Positions 32,091-43,518 are shown, counted from the stretch's first letter. The stretch is DNA of 64,000 bases from Symbiodinium natans (GCA_905221605.1 CAJNDS010000136.1:635001-699000), one strand, 5' to 3'. The notes: generated by a model not told the origin, from the sequence alone. Made by a program: numbers and translations.

Positions 32091-33223
32091 AAGTTTCCAA
32101 GTCGTCAGAAAAAAAAACGTGCAGGATGGCAGTGGAGCGCCTTGGCCTGCGGAATCCTGAACCCCTTCGCTGCGTTCGTTTGTGGAGTGCGGGGGAGTGT
32201 GGGAGTTTGGGGGGGGGATTTCGGAGCATTCCGAATTTTGCAGCTTCAGGGTTTAGGGCTCAATGTTCTAGGGGTGTGGTCTGTCCTTGGGTGGTACTTA
32301 CTAACGCAATAATAGCTGTACTTACAACCCACCTGGAACCATATTAGGGCACTTAAGGGGCTTACCCTAAACCCTAAACCCTAAACCCTAAACCCTAAAC
32401 CCCAAACCCTAAACCCTAAACCCTAAACCCTAAACCCTAAACCCTACAAGTGATATGTGTGTGCAGCTGTGCAGCTTGGACGTGACCTTCTGGAAGCCTT
32501 GGCTGCTTGCGTGTGAGAGTCGAAACCCGAAGCCCCAAACCCTGAGCCGCCTTTAGGGTTTAGGGTTTAGGGTTTAGGGTTTAGGGTTTAGGGTTTAGGG
32601 TTTAGGGTGCTTTCACTTTTCAGGTTGCAGCACGTTCCTGCACACTAAACATCCCTAAACCCAAGACGAAGGGAGCTGGGTCGTGAACGGGCGTGTTGAA
32701 GGTGGGGGGTGTTACCGCAGTAGACTCCCTCTCCTGTGCCAAACCTGCGGTAATGCAGGGGCCTGAAATAATCACCATCATTATCCCTTTATTACTCCCC
32801 ATACTTCTGATTACCTTGAAAACCCAAAACCTACTTTGTTGTAGGTTCCCCAAGAATCCTATAAGGGGCATTGATTATAATGGCCTACACATTTGCAGGC
32901 TTTGGGTTGTTCAGGTAGAAAAGCTACCACAAATCGCCATGCTAATTTCAACGAACCCCCGGTGGTAATATCGAGGCCTGAATAAGTAGAATAGTTTTTT
33001 ATTTTATTATTTTTTTTGTTGTGTTAGTAAAGTGAGAAAGGGACCAGGAAGAAACTATGAAAACACATGCGCCGTTCGTTTTTCCATGATTACATTACAC
33101 ATAATCTATGTTGTGTTATAATATATGAATATCTTGATATATTGATATACTAATATATCCGTATTTTACTATATTACTATAGTGATGTATTGATATATTC
33201 ATATACTATTCTATTCGCACACA

Positions 33224-33370
33224 ATGGTACCAGCTCAGGCCATTGACATGGAGGAGTTCGAATGCGTACTTCACGACTTCCTGAAGGCGATCTGCCGGTT
33301 GTTTGCATTTTTTTTCTCCAGCCTCTTGGGTTTGGGGCTTGGGGTTTATGGACCCTTTGCAGATAAGTGA
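33224..33370 (+). pseudogene. Exon-like shard 1 of a possible pair (ATG frame)
   Basis: An AT-rich 200-bp lead-in is followed by ATG and 48 open codons: MVPAQAIDMEEFECVLHDF, LKAICRLFAFFFSSLLG, then TGA. Alternatively the exon begins at GCC 33239 after the acceptor-like CAGCTCAG. IDMEEFECVLHDF fits the last half of an EF-hand loop and following helix. The 3' part after TTTTTTCTCCAG is probably intronic. Confidence 0.42.
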
Positions 33371-33438
33371 ACATGTCTCTTTGCTGAGTGTATGGGCCGC
33401 AGAGACAGTAGAGGCGCGCTCGGATGAAAAGGGTTTAG
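33363..33438 (+). pseudogene. Exon-like shard 2 of a possible pair
   Basis: After GGACCCTTTGCAG the frame reads ISEHVSLLSVWAAETVEARS and DEKG. Leucine/glutamate-rich helix-like composition and a good acceptor support a second exon of the same gene fragment as 33224-33300. Confidence 0.42.
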
Positions 33439-34140
33439 GGCTCCCATTTCCATTGCTGCCCTGCACTCGAATCAACAGCATACCTTACAGTGGGTCCTTC
33501 GAATCTTTTGTTTCCCCCCCCCCCCTCCACAAAATAAAGACTCCACATAAACGCGAAACCCTAAACCCGAGACCCTCAACCCTTGTTTTTGTTCAGATCC
33601 ATTGGCTTAGAGCTGGAGACCCTGCTTGGTCACTTCCCAGCTACTTCTTGAGATGTGCTCCCTTACTAATACGGGCTTGTTAGTATAAGGGGGAACATCC
33701 CAAGCTACTTGCAACAGGCGCTCCCGAAAAGTCTGGGTTTTGATATTCTGCTGTCTGGGCTGTCTAGGTTAGGAGGTATAGTTCGTGACCGCCCCCCCCC
33801 CCCCCCCCCCCTCCCGTAAAAAACTGAGGGCCCCCTTAAAATGACCCAGACCGGGTCTTTTGGTCTTTTGGGTTTAGGGTTTAGGTTTTTGGGACCTGAA
33901 CCCTCTAAAGCGAAAACCCGAGCTCCGATCGTCCGACATGTTGCAATTACCCACCCCTCTCCCCCAAAAAAATGCAGAGAAGACAATCAATGAGGAACCT
34001 CATGAATATACATCATGAAGTAAGTATACCTACAAGGTCCTCTCTCAGCGCGATTCTAGATATGCTTGCAGCCCTAAACCCCAAACCCTCAACCTCAACC
34101 CTCAACCCTCAACCCTAAACCCGAAACCCTAAACCCTAGA

Positions 34141-34251
34141 AAGGTTCCCCCTGGTCACCACCTCTCCCGCGAGCGGATCATGGTCTTGTGGCGCGATGCC
34201 GATCAAGAGGCTCGAGCCTTGTGGGGGGCTGTAAGGTTGTCTAGGGTTTAG
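34141..34251 (+). pseudogene. Exon-like shard (unrecognised)
   Basis: The open frame KVPPGHHLSRERIMVLWRDA continues DQEARALWGAVRLSRV and stops at a TAG contributed by array DNA. Mixed charge and tryptophans make a coding origin likely. Family unknown. Confidence 0.43.
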
Positions 34252-34737
34252 GGTTTTGGGTTTAGGGTTTAGGGTGGGTTCTACCCAGAGCCTTGGGAGG
34301 ATCCAAAGAGGGCTTAGGGTTTAGGGCTTCGAAACCCTAAACCCTAAACCTAAACCCTAAACCCTAGTACGCAATGTTAGGGTTTGGGTTCCCTTCTAAT
34401 TCTATGCCTCCTTAAAGCCAAAAAGGCCGGTACCCATAACAAGTTGACCTAATCCCCATGAGGGGTATTATAATCAGAACCTGCAACAACATAGGTTTGG
34501 GGTAAGGCAGGGTTGGGATTTGGGTGTAGGGTTTAGAGCGCTGTGGGGTTTTCGGGCAAAGGGTGCACGCGCGGATGCACGGCAGGGTTTGGAGTTTGAG
34601 ATCTCAGGGCTTTGCTAGGAATTAGGGCTTGAAGGTTCTGTAGCTTTCAGGCCGAAGTGTCCGGAAAGAGGGATGACCGGGAGCAAGAATCCCAATGCCA
34701 CTTAAACTGACCTGGTGAAAGAATTCTGCCCCACATG

Positions 34738-34841
34738 TTGGGATGTTCCCCTCCATATACTAACAGTCCATACCAGGGATCCTAGTACTCCTACTATAAT
34801 CTCAACTAAGGACTGTTAAGCAGAATATCGTCACATCCCAC
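34738..34841. mobile_element. Short TIR element, family C
   Basis: It begins TTGGGATGTTCCCCTCCATA and ends GACTGTTAAGCAGAATATCG then TCACATCCCA. The inverted ends are imperfect. A better copy is at 52343-52444; halves are at 33655-33704 and 45837-45908. Confidence 0.72.
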
Positions 34842-35327
34842 CCCGCATGCCTTGCCCTAAGAACCCAGGACCTCATTCTTACGGTTCAGGGTTTAGGGTT
34901 TGTGGGTTAAACCTAGCAGGTCTCTATAAGATAGTATGCTACGGACCCACAAGAAAAGCACCTACTACTTGCTTAAGACCGAAAAATAGCACACATGTTC
35001 TGTAGACGTTCAACATAGGGATTCTTGTCTCTTTTTTTTTTTTTTTTTTGGGGGGGGGGGGGGGGGGGTTCTTAAGCGAATGGTAGAAGATGAAGGCTTT
35101 GGGCGCTGAACATGTGATTCGGGCACCACCACAAGGGCCACGAATCACCCGTGAACCACCCCACCACCCTGCCTACAACCCCAAGCCCCTGCCCCTTACG
35201 CCTCCCCCCCCCCCTCCCTCCCTCAAATCGCACAGACCTGTGTGCCCCTCCCCCAAATCGCATCTGCGTGAAACCCTAAACCCTAAACCCTAAACCCTAA
35301 ACCCTAAACCCTAAACCCTAAACGCCG

Positions 35328-35442
35328 TGTCAGGCTAAGGGGGAGCTGGACCTGGAATCGCAGCTTGGGCTGCAGGGAGATTCCTTCGTACCTGGAGGTC
35401 CACTGCTTACCTTTGAGAACCAAAGGAACCCTAAAAGGGTTT
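35328..35442 (+). pseudogene. Exon-like shard (unrecognised)
   Basis: Between a CCCTAAA and a GGGGTTTA array the frame reads CQAKGELDLESQLGLQGDS, FVPGGPLLTFENQRNPK. Composition is ordinary. Family unknown. Confidence 0.43.
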
Positions 35443-35535
35443 GGGGTTTAGGGGTTTAGGGGTTTAGGGGTTTAGGGGTTTAGGGGTTTAGGGGTTTAGG
35501 GGTTTAGGGGTTTAGGGTTTAGGGTTTAGGGTTTA
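35443..35535 (+). repeat. GGGGTTTA octamer array
   Basis: About nine consecutive GGGGTTTA octamers pass into three canonical heptamers. A second array of the same octamer is at 40920-41036. Confidence 0.93.
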
Positions 35536-35545
35536 GCCCTACAAG

Positions 35546-35631
35546 GGTTTATGGTTCATATACCTTTAATAAGGATTATAGCAGTACAGGGTATATGGTC
35601 CCATTTTTAGGGTTCATTTGGTTCCCAAGGC
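35546..35631. repeat. Dispersed element, family G
   Basis: ATGGTTCATATACCTTTAAT to GGGTATATGGTCCCATTTTT and GGTTCATTTGGTTCCCAAGG, matching the 18.77 kb copy. Confidence 0.72.
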
Positions 35632-35887
35632 AGAGCCCACCATGGTGAGGTTTAGGGTTTGGGGTTTAGGGTAGCCGACAACCCACTCGGAAGTTAGGGG
35701 TTTAGGGTTAGGGTTTAAAGTTTAGGGTTTAGGATTTAGGGTTTAGGGTTTAGGGTTTAGTTCAGGGTTGAGGGTTGAGGGCTTGAGGGTTTACATCAAC
35801 CCACACGCAGAGCCCCAAAACACTCTCAATAAAGGAATCGTCCTCACAATTCATCCGGGCCCCTCGCGCGGTTTGAGGCTTCATACT

Positions 35888-36113
35888 GCTTCTGCAAAGA
35901 CAGGTATTGGGCGCTCCACAGAAGGCAGCCCTCAGGGTTCCTGATAATTCTGAAAAAAGCATGAGGGAGTTAGGCACCCCTATATCCCCTATGATCTACC
36001 GATGTTTTTGGGGGGCACAACTCATCCCCTCATTCCCTCCGAACCTGGAACCCCGACATCAGACCCAAACAGCTACAAAGCCATTGACACCTTCTTTCGG
36101 CCATTGGGGGTTT
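35888..36113 (+). pseudogene. Open shard on + strand, ~65 codons
   Basis: After CTGCAAAGACAG the frame reads IGAPQKAALRVPDNSEKSM, RELGTPISPMIYRCFWGAQL and beyond, ending in array DNA. The opposite strand is also open here (TARGARMNCEDDSFIESVLG), so the coding strand cannot be decided by eye. Confidence 0.32.
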
Positions 36114-36206
36114 AGGGTTTAGGGTTTAGGGTTTAGGGTTTAGTGTTTAAGCTATTGGGAGTTCGGGGTCTTTAGGTCTTTAGCAGCCTTCAGGTGTTTT
36201 GGTATG

Positions 36207-36298
36207 CCTGGGACTCTCTTTACCTACAGTTTAACGGGTTGTACCTACTAATTCCGGGGTAGCTACTACTAAACTGTGGGTACATGGAGTCCTAGGTA
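36207..36298. mobile_element. Short TIR element, family B
   Basis: CCTGGGACTCTCTTTACCTA at the left and GGGTACATGGAGTCCTAGG at the right, with GGGGTAGCTACTACTAAACT inside. Confidence 0.85.
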
Positions 36299-36323
36299 TG
36301 GTTTAGCAGGGGTTTTGGGGTTG

Positions 36324-36430
36324 GGGCAGCGCGAGCTTCACCAAGGTTCTGCCGCTTCTGCCAGCGACGCTTCGAAAAAGATTCGGGCTCGGAGATCTCG
36401 TTCAGACCCTCGGCATCTTCACGTGTTTTT
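36324..36430 (+). pseudogene. Exon-like shard, open in two frames
   Basis: One frame reads SPRFCRFCQRRFEKDSGSE (a lone CxxC pair, as in half a zinc finger). Another reads QRELHQGSAASASDASKKIR with ARRSRSDPRHLH. Both are open across the shard, so the true frame is undecided. Confidence 0.3.
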
Positions 36431-37008
36431 GGTTGCTTGGGTTTAGGGTTTAAGTGTGCGTAGCATCAAAAGCGAAACCCGACAAGCCCCAAAGCCACTT
36501 TTCTTTGCGCCCTAAGCCCTCAAAACCTAAACCCAACCCTGAGCCCCTCCCTAAACCCTAAACCCTAACCCTAGAACCCTTGAACCGTAAACCCTAAACC
36601 CTAGACCCTGGCCTGGCATCCTTCGCAAGCTTTGTTGCTGGGTTCCGAGTATGGGGCCTTAGTTTGGGTCCCTTGTTATATCATGGTTGAGGGTTTAGGG
36701 TTTAGGGTTAGGGTTTAGGGTGTAGGGTTCAGGGTTTAGGGTTTAGGGTTTAGGGGAAGGGTTTAGGGTTTAGGGTTTGGGGTTTAGGGTTTAGGGTTTA
36801 GGGTTGAGGGGCCAGGGTTCCGACCTTAGAGATAAGGCAGGCTCGAGAATCCCGAAATCCGAGGCTTGAGTTTAGCGCCGCGATGCGGTGACATTTAGGC
36901 TATGAGGTTTAGGGTTCGGGGTTTGGGGTTTAGGGTTTAGGGTTCGTCCCCAATTCTTTTCAGATTTCGGGAACGCCCTACATTACCACACGCCCATAAC
37001 CTACACAG

Positions 37009-37131
37009 GCGACTACTACCGGAGCATACGCCGGATTCCTTCGGCACCGTCCTTTGTTTGAGCCACTTGGGCTGACGTTAAGGGACCAAGTGTTTCTGGG
37101 CGATGACTGTTCAATGCTTTTTTTTTTATGA
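37009..37131 (+). pseudogene. Exon-like shard after an acceptor, with stop
   Basis: CCTACACAG (37008) precedes ATTTGAYAGFLRHRPLFEPL, GLTLRDQVFLGDDCSML and a TGA just past a T-run. A good acceptor, 40 open codons and globular composition make this one of the better shards. Family unknown. Confidence 0.47.
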
Positions 37132-37501
37132 AGAACTAGGGAGTTTGCACCTCATATGTTAACAGGGCCGTGACAGTTGAGTACAGGCTTGAGTGACCAA
37201 AACCTGACAGCAGAAGAGTGACAAACTTCGCAAGAAGGGCCGGGGTGTAGTATTTTAGGGAACGGGTTCAAAGAAGGGGGTTCCATAAAACCCTAAACCC
37301 TAAACCCTAAACCCTAAACCCTAAACCCTAAACCCTAAACCCTAAACCCTAGATGTAGGGATGCAAAAAGGGTGGTTTAGGATGCTTTGCTTAGGGCTTA
37401 CGGGCAGACCTGGGGTTTCAGGTTGTCCTGCATAGGGTTTAGGGTTTAGGGTTTAGGGTTTAGGGTTTAGGGTTTAGGGTTTAGGGTTTTGGGTTTAGGG
37501 T

Positions 37502-37555
37502 TTCCTCCCCTCCAGCCCCTCCAGCCCGCTGGAGGGGCTAGAGGGGCTGGAGAGG
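37502..37555. repeat. GC-rich hairpin
   Basis: AGCCCCTCCAGC, a three-base loop, GCTGGAGGGGCT form a perfect inverted repeat, followed by a partial third copy AGAGGGGCTGG. Confidence 0.8.
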
Positions 37556-37690
37556 CCATGTTTGCCGGCAGCCTCCAAAGTCCGTTGCTCAAAAAGGGGA
37601 TGTTGAGGATTTAAATTAGGGTTTAGGGACGGATGTTGAGGGTTTAGGGATGTTTAGGGTTGTTTAGGGCCTAGGGATGTATGTAGGGTT

Positions 37691-37791
37691 TCGGGCGATC
37701 GCTGTGAAGTGCTGCTGAATTTGGGCAGGAACTTCATGTGCAACGTGCGAAGTAGTCCCAAAGAAGGTCCAATCCTGGCAGGGATTTCGAA
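37691..37791 (+). pseudogene. Exon-like shard (unrecognised)
   Basis: The open frame SGDRCEVLLNLGRNFMCNVR continues SSPKEGPILAGISNG until it enters array-like text. Composition is strongly protein-like. Family unknown. Confidence 0.45.
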
Positions 37792-37838
37792 CGGGTTTAG
37801 GTTTTAGAATTCAGGGTTCAGAGGGTTTGGGGTTCAAC

Positions 37839-37968
37839 TTTGTAGCAGGACAAGTCGTGGGAAATGGAGGACACGTTTTTGAGGCCTTCCCTCAACCACA
37901 TAAGCCCAAGACTTTCTCGAACCAATCCTTCGCTCAACCCACCACCGCCCTCCGAACCCTTAACCTTA
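37839..37968 (+). pseudogene. Exon-like shard (unrecognised)
   Basis: The open frame FVAGQVVGNGGHVFEAFPQP continues HKPKTFSNQSFAQPTTAL and then enters degenerate CCCTAAA DNA. The GNGGHVF turn and proline-rich tail look like real protein. Family unknown. Confidence 0.43.
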
Positions 37969-38240
37969 ACCCCCAAAACCCTAAACCCTAAATCCTAAAC
38001 CCTAAACTCTAAACCCTAAGCCATAAACCTTAAACCCTAAACCCTAAGCCCTAAGCCCTAAGCCCTCAACCCTAGCTTCCCCAAACCCGCAGCTCGATCT
38101 TCAGTGCGTGTGGCAAAGCAAAAGCTCTCGCCCTGCACCCTCCCAGACCCAGAACTCGAAGCTCGAAGCTCTTGGGTCTAGTAGGCCCTTGTTCCTTTGT
38201 GCAGGACCCTTGTAAACCAAAGACGGCACCCTTTCTATTC

Positions 38241-38372
38241 CTACAAGGAGGCCCCCCCCCCCCCCCCCCCCCTAGTTATAAGTGGAGTTCTAAGGGCCCT
38301 AAATTGGGCTATAAAGATCCTAAATTAGGTTATAAGCCCCTTAAATACAGTTAGTATAGTTAGGGGGGGCCC
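38241..38372. mobile_element. Short TIR element, family A
   Basis: CTACAAGGAGGCC plus a C-run at the left and AGTTAGGGGGGGCCC at the right. Conserved core: AAATTGGGCTATAAAGATCC, GGTTATAAGCCCCTTAAATA, CAGTTAGTATAGT. Other copies are at 41611, 48902 and 58535. Confidence 0.82.
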
Positions 38373-38724
38373 TAAACCCTAAACCCTAACCCTAAACCCT
38401 AAACCCTAAACCCTAAACCCTAATTAAACCCTAAACCGAATGTAGGTGCTCTTGGGTCTAGAGAAACCTTCCCTTCCCTGGTAATGAAGGTGCCTCTCCT
38501 GGCGGCTCTGGGGAGCCTGCGTGCGAAGAGACTCTGAGGGCTCGGGAAATAGGGTCTTTGTAGGGTTTAGGGTTTGGGGTTTAGGGTTTAGGGTTTAGGG
38601 CTTAGGATTTCTAGGGCTTAGGGTTCAGCGTATTTAGGGTTTGTAGGGTTTAGGGTTCAGAGGATTTAGGGTTCAGAGGGTTTTGGGTTCAAGGGGTTAA
38701 GGGTTCAAAGGGAGGTAGGGCTTA

Positions 38725-38917
38725 AGGTTCCGGAGCGGTTCCGAAGCAGTGGTTGAATACAACGCGCGAAAAGCGTTCATCTTGCATGATTGTTCCCAGT
38801 ATCGGCGCCCCCTCCCAAAAGGGAAGGCGCCCGAGGTGAGTTAGCGCTGTTGAAGCGTCGAAGGACTCGGATTCAGCGGATTCAGCGCCCAAGAAAGATG
38901 CAGACAATGGGGACGCA
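38725..38917 (-). pseudogene. Exon-like shard on the minus strand, ~60 codons
   Basis: Read on the minus strand, the frame gives SASFLGAESAESESFDAST, ALTHLGRLPFWEGAPILG, TIMQDERFSRVVFNHCFGT. It is one of the few long protein-like frames on this strand. There is no ATG, as expected for an internal exon. Family unknown. Confidence 0.42.
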
Positions 38918-39560
38918 AGGAACTGTGAACTTGAGTTTAGATCTGAATATGTAAGAGTTCAGGGCTTATAAAGGGTTTTGTGATACTACCCTCTCCCCCC
39001 CCAAAACAAATAGTAACAACAATATATATATATATATAGATAGGGTTCATGGTTCTCCCCAAGGCAGCCGACAAATCTTACAGACTCAAGCCGAAGGCTA
39101 GCTGACGCAAGAGCAGGGCCATGCTGAAAAGTGTCCGACAGCCCCCGGTTTAGGGTTTAGGGTTTAGGGTTTAGGGTTCCCCCCCCCCCTCCCCCACCCC
39201 ACCCTCTTGCTTTTGTCTTTGTGGGCAGGTGGTTTAGGGTTTGGGGTTTAGGGTTTAGGGCTTAAGGGGCCCTAAACTCCCGAGACTCCCTGAGATACCT
39301 AAGCCACGGACACTCCGTAAGCCACAAAGGCTAAACCTAATCCCTAAACACCCTTTGTGGGTGAACACCACGCCCCCTTCCAAAAAGAACAAAATAATAA
39401 TATATTAATAATAACAAAATATCACCACAGAAATTAAAAAAATAAATGAAATTGTTTTTTACAAAAGTATATACATATATGAAGATAAAAAAGAGCCCTG
39501 AATCCTAAAGTTGGGAATCCTAAACCCTAAGCCCTAAACGCTGAGTTAGGGATCCTACAG

Positions 39561-39654
39561 CAGGCGGCATCTCGCTCGCGCTGCTCTCGGCAGTCGCTTC
39601 GGCCTTTGTGGCGCGGGCGGTGATCAGGCCTCCCCCGGAGGCCACGGCCTTAGG
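39561..39654 (+). pseudogene. Exon-like shard with a membrane-like segment
   Basis: After TCCTACAG the frame reads GGISLALLSAVASAFVARAV and IRPPPEATAL. The first ~18 residues form a hydrophobic helix. It could be part of a membrane protein or targeting peptide; no family is assigned. Confidence 0.4.
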
Positions 39655-39867
39655 TTGGGGTTTAGGGTTGAGGGTTTAGGGTTTAGTGTTTAGGGTTTAC
39701 GGTTTAGGGTTAGGGATTGTGTTTTCGGGTTGCCGCTCTGAGCTGGGAGCCTTTCATCTTGCTTGCCCCTTAAACCTGATGGAACACACAACCTTTTCAC
39801 TTCGAACTGCCTGTGCACCCTTGACATGGTTTGCTTCAAAACCCTAAACCCTAAACCCTAAACCCTG

Positions 39868-39990
39868 GAGGGGCTCGTCGTCCCAGGTCTTGGGCACCCT
39901 AGGGCAGCTTCCCGGATACACTTTGCTGAAGTTGCAGAAATCGAGAACCCTTATCCGGAGACCTGGCAATCAGGCTGCTACAGCCCTTGA
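39868..39990 (+). pseudogene. Exon-like shard with stop
   Basis: Directly after a CCCTAAA array, 40 codons read EGLVVPGLGHPRAASRIHFA, EVAEIENPYPETWQSGCYSP and stop at TGA. Family unknown. Confidence 0.42.
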
Positions 39991-40812
39991 GACCCCATAA
40001 CTAGGATAGGGCTTAGGGTTTAGGGGTTAGGGTTTACAGTAGGGTTTAGGGTTTACGGTTTAGGGTTTAGGGTTTAGGGTACCAACCTGCAGGTTTAGGG
40101 CAGGCTCCCAAGCTCCCCCAAAAGATCTGAACCGCCCGGAGCCTTTTGCAGGAAACTCCAGAAAGTTAGGGTTTAGGGTTAGGGAACATGGTTTAACGGT
40201 GGTGAGAGCTGGGATTCCCTTTAGGATACCCTATTGGGGTAGTTGGGGTAGGGGGATAGGGATGTTCCAACTTTTCGAGTTTACAAAAAAAATCTTCAAC
40301 ATCCCATAGCCCCAAAGGGCTCGTAAAGGCCCTGAAGCCACGAAGGGCTCAAGGGTTAAGGTTTGGACCACAGGCCCTTAGTATGGTCCCTTGCCCTTGT
40401 TTATAGGGCTCCGAAGTATGGGCCGTTAATATATGAAGTGTACATAAGGGTGGTAAACCCTAAACCCTAAACCCTAAACCCTAAACCCTAAACCCTAAAC
40501 CCTAAACCCTAAACCCTAAACCCTAAACCCTAAACCTCTGTAATGGGCATAGGGTCCCCAATTTAAGGGCCCATACTTCGGACCATCGACTTGAGCCCCT
40601 GGAAGGAGCGACTCTCCTCTTGCTCCTTGACGCATCATGGGAATAGGGTTTAGGGTTTAGGGTTTAGGGTTTAGGGTGTAGGGTTTAGGGTTCAGGGTTT
40701 AGGGTTTAGGGTTTAGGCATATCTAGCCGAGGGGGGTTTAAGGGCCAAGAAAGGGGCGCTTGACCCTAAATCCTTCCCTTACCCAGCCCAAACCCCTAAA
40801 CCCTAAACCCTC

Positions 40813-40902
40813 AGCCCCAAATTCCAGGCAGGTGAAGCCCACAAACGTCGCCCCGCCCCAAGGAGACAACTCAACAGGTCCAGGACTTTCGGAACATCCT
40901 AA
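40813..40902 (+). pseudogene. Exon-like shard, basic, with stop
   Basis: The frame SPKFQAGEAHKRRPAPRRQL continues NRSRTFGTS and stops at TAA. Lys/Arg-rich, as in a nuclear or ribosomal protein tail, but unassigned. Confidence 0.38.
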
Positions 40903-41269
40903 GGGTTTGGGGTTTAGGGTTTAGGGGTTTAGGGGTTTAGGGGTTTAGGGGTTTAGGGCTTTAGGGCTTTAGGGGTTTAGGGGTTTAGGGGTTTAGGGGT
41001 TTAGGGGTTTAGGGGTTTAGGGGTTTAGGGTTTAGGGCTTTTCCTCCTCGCTTGCCCCTGCGGAGCCGTAGCTGGCTCTGGCATCCGTGGTTTTGAGGGT
41101 CTTGATTTTCTGGTTTTTGGGAGTTTAGGGTTTGGGGTTTAAGGCTTAGGGCAAAAGAGTTCTGGGGCTGGGGATTCAGTGAACTCGAACAATCTGATCG
41201 TCAATCTCATGTTGCTCTAGATAGCTCCTGGACTATATGGACCACTAGCTGTTTTAGGGGGTTTAGGGT

Positions 41270-41402
41270 CAGCCCAGTAAGAATAGTACAATAAGGGCAC
41301 CATTCTTTTTTTTTTTTTTGGGGTGGGGGGGGTGGGGGGGGTGCTTACTTTACAAGGGAACCTTGAACCAAAAGCAGGGGAAAAGGGTAGCACTGGGTTA
41401 CC
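41270..41402. mobile_element. Short TIR element, family E (reverse)
   Basis: CAGCCCAGTAAGAATAGTAC at one end and GTAGCACTGGGTTACC at the other. The interior GGAACCTTGAACCAAAAGC is the complement of the family's GGTTCAAGG box. A T-run and G-run expand the middle. Confidence 0.75.
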
Positions 41403-41610
41403 AACAGGTTTCGGGTTTGGGGTTTGGGGTTTAGAGTTTAGGGTTTAGGGTTTTAGGGGGGGGGGGGGGGGGGTTGGGGGGGGGGGGGGGGGTAGCGGGC
41501 TACGTTTATGCATTCGCCATATTTGCCACGTCCCTGCCGCCCCCCCCCCCCCCCTTCCCCAAACAAAACCAAATTTGCCAAAGCCAGTCCTCATCCCGAA
41601 ACCGTAAACC

Positions 41611-41735
41611 CTACAAGGGGCGCCCCCCTCGTTACAAGTAGAGTTATAAGGGCCCTAAATTGGTTTATAAGGATCCTATATTGGGTTATAATCCCCTTAA
41701 CTACAGTTAGTATAGTAAGGTCGCCCCTCCTTGTA
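41611..41735. mobile_element. Short TIR element, family A, abutting a family B copy
   Basis: CTACAAGGGGCGCCCCCCTC at the left and GGTCGCCCCTCCTTGTA at the right form inverted ends. The next base begins the family B element at 41735. Confidence 0.88.
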
Positions 41736-41829
41736 CCTGGGGCGGTTTACCTACAGTTTAGTAGTAGCTAATTACCCGAATGACTAGGTATAACCCATTA
41801 AACTGTAGGTAAAGAGAGAGAGTCCCAGG
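41735..41829. mobile_element. Short TIR element, family B
   Basis: ACCTGGGGCGGTTTACCTAC to AACTGTAGGTAAAGAGAGAG and AGTCCCAGG. It is contiguous with the family A element on its left. Confidence 0.85.
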
Positions 41830-43320
41830 CACGCCCTGGGACCTAAATCCTAACCCTAAACCCTAAACCCTCAACCCATTTTCTACGACCCAGGCTCCGC
41901 AGCGCAAAATGGCACGAGCACCTGCGCTGCATGGGCCCCTCGGCAGTTCAAGGTTTGGGCGTTTTGGGGGGGGCTCTGGGAACATATTAACTAGGATAGG
42001 GTTTAGGGTTTAGGGTTTAGGGTTTAGGGTTTAGGGTTTAGGGTTTAGGGTTTAGGGTTTAGGGTTTAGGGTTTAGGGTTCAGGGTTTAGGATTTAGGAT
42101 TTAGGATTTAGGGTGTACGGTTTGTGTTCGTATACTGGCTTGGGCTGAGGGCTCAGGACTTTTTATCTGTAGGTAGGTTTTTTGGAGTGTAGAGGGAGTT
42201 GAGGCCTTTTAGAATCCAGGGCTTCAGTCCTGCGGTTTTGATTCGGGTTCTAGGGTTTAGGGTTCAGGGGTCCCTCCTCAATATAGGGTTTAGGGTTTAG
42301 GGTTTAGGGTTTAGGGGTAGGGTTTGAGGGTTGCAGGGTTTAGGGATTGGCAGGCCTGGTCAACAAGGGCTTACGGAGCTCCTAGCCCTAAACCCTAGCT
42401 TCTAGCCGGCTTGAGGCTCAGCGATGAGCGCCGTGGTTGGTGCTTTTGGGGAAAGACACACGATGTTCACATCAAAAGTGGTTTAGGGTTTCGGGTTTCG
42501 GGTTTAGGGTTTAGGGTTTAGGGTTTAGGGTAGAGTTTCTTTCTGTCTCCCCCGCGCCCCCCTCACTCCCCTCACATCCTAGGAGCTGGCGGGCGTGAAC
42601 GCGACCGATCCTTCAACAGGAAAGGCTCCGTAGGCTTTTCAGAGAGGAAAGGTTTAGGGTTTAGGGTTTAGTGTTTAGGGTTTAGGGTACCCCGGTAAAA
42701 GGGTACAGTTGTGGACCAAGGGTCACAAGTTACTGGGGCATATATAGTTCCCTGCTGTTTGTCCTCGATGGCAGGCCGCATACCTCCAGACGCATGCCAG
42801 CCCAAAATGTTGTCCTTCAAAGGCATGAAACCCGAAACCCTAAACCCTAAAACCCGAAACCCTAAAACCCCAAACCCTAAAACCCAAAAACCCTAAACCC
42901 TAAACCCTAAACCCCATTCCCCCATTTCATCTTGAGGGTTCTGGTTTGTGGGCCCCAGGCACGAACTGGACCCCCAAGTAGGGTCAAAACCGGCCCAAAG
43001 CCCAATAAACAAAAGTAGCATCATTTTACGTACTTTGCGGGGTGGGGGGGGGGGGGGTTTTAGGGTTTAGGGTTTAGGTTTAGGGTTAGGGGGGTTAGGT
43101 AGATAACAGTTGAGGGATTACCCCAAACCCTGAACCCCCAAACCCTAATCAACCCTCAACCCTGGATAGCAGTTGAGGGTATTGCAGAAGTTTCGACTGG
43201 CCCTAAACCCGATACCCTGAACCCCGAACCCTCAACCCTCAACCCTCAACCCTAAACCCTAAACCCTAAACCCTAAACCCTGAGACCCAAACCCTGGACC
43301 CGAACCCCGCCCGGCCAGGA

Positions 43321-43380
43321 GCCCGCAAGATGGACCTGGCAGAAACCCTCGACGACTGCTTCCTGGAATTGCAGGGCACA
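43321..43380 (+). pseudogene. Exon-like shard (unrecognised)
   Basis: The open frame ARKMDLAETLDDCFLELQGT sits between degenerate CCCTAAA DNA and a TTTAGGG array. Acidic-helix composition. Short but convincingly protein-like. Confidence 0.42.
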
Positions 43381-43518
43381 GGGTTTAGGGTTTAGGGTTT
43401 AGGGTTTAGGGTGTGTTGGGGGTTGAGGGTTTGGGGTTTAGGGTTTAGGGCTTAGGATTTGACATGTTCCGGCAAGGTCAGTGTACACAGTGTTTTAAAT
43501 TATACTCCTGTTTGACAG

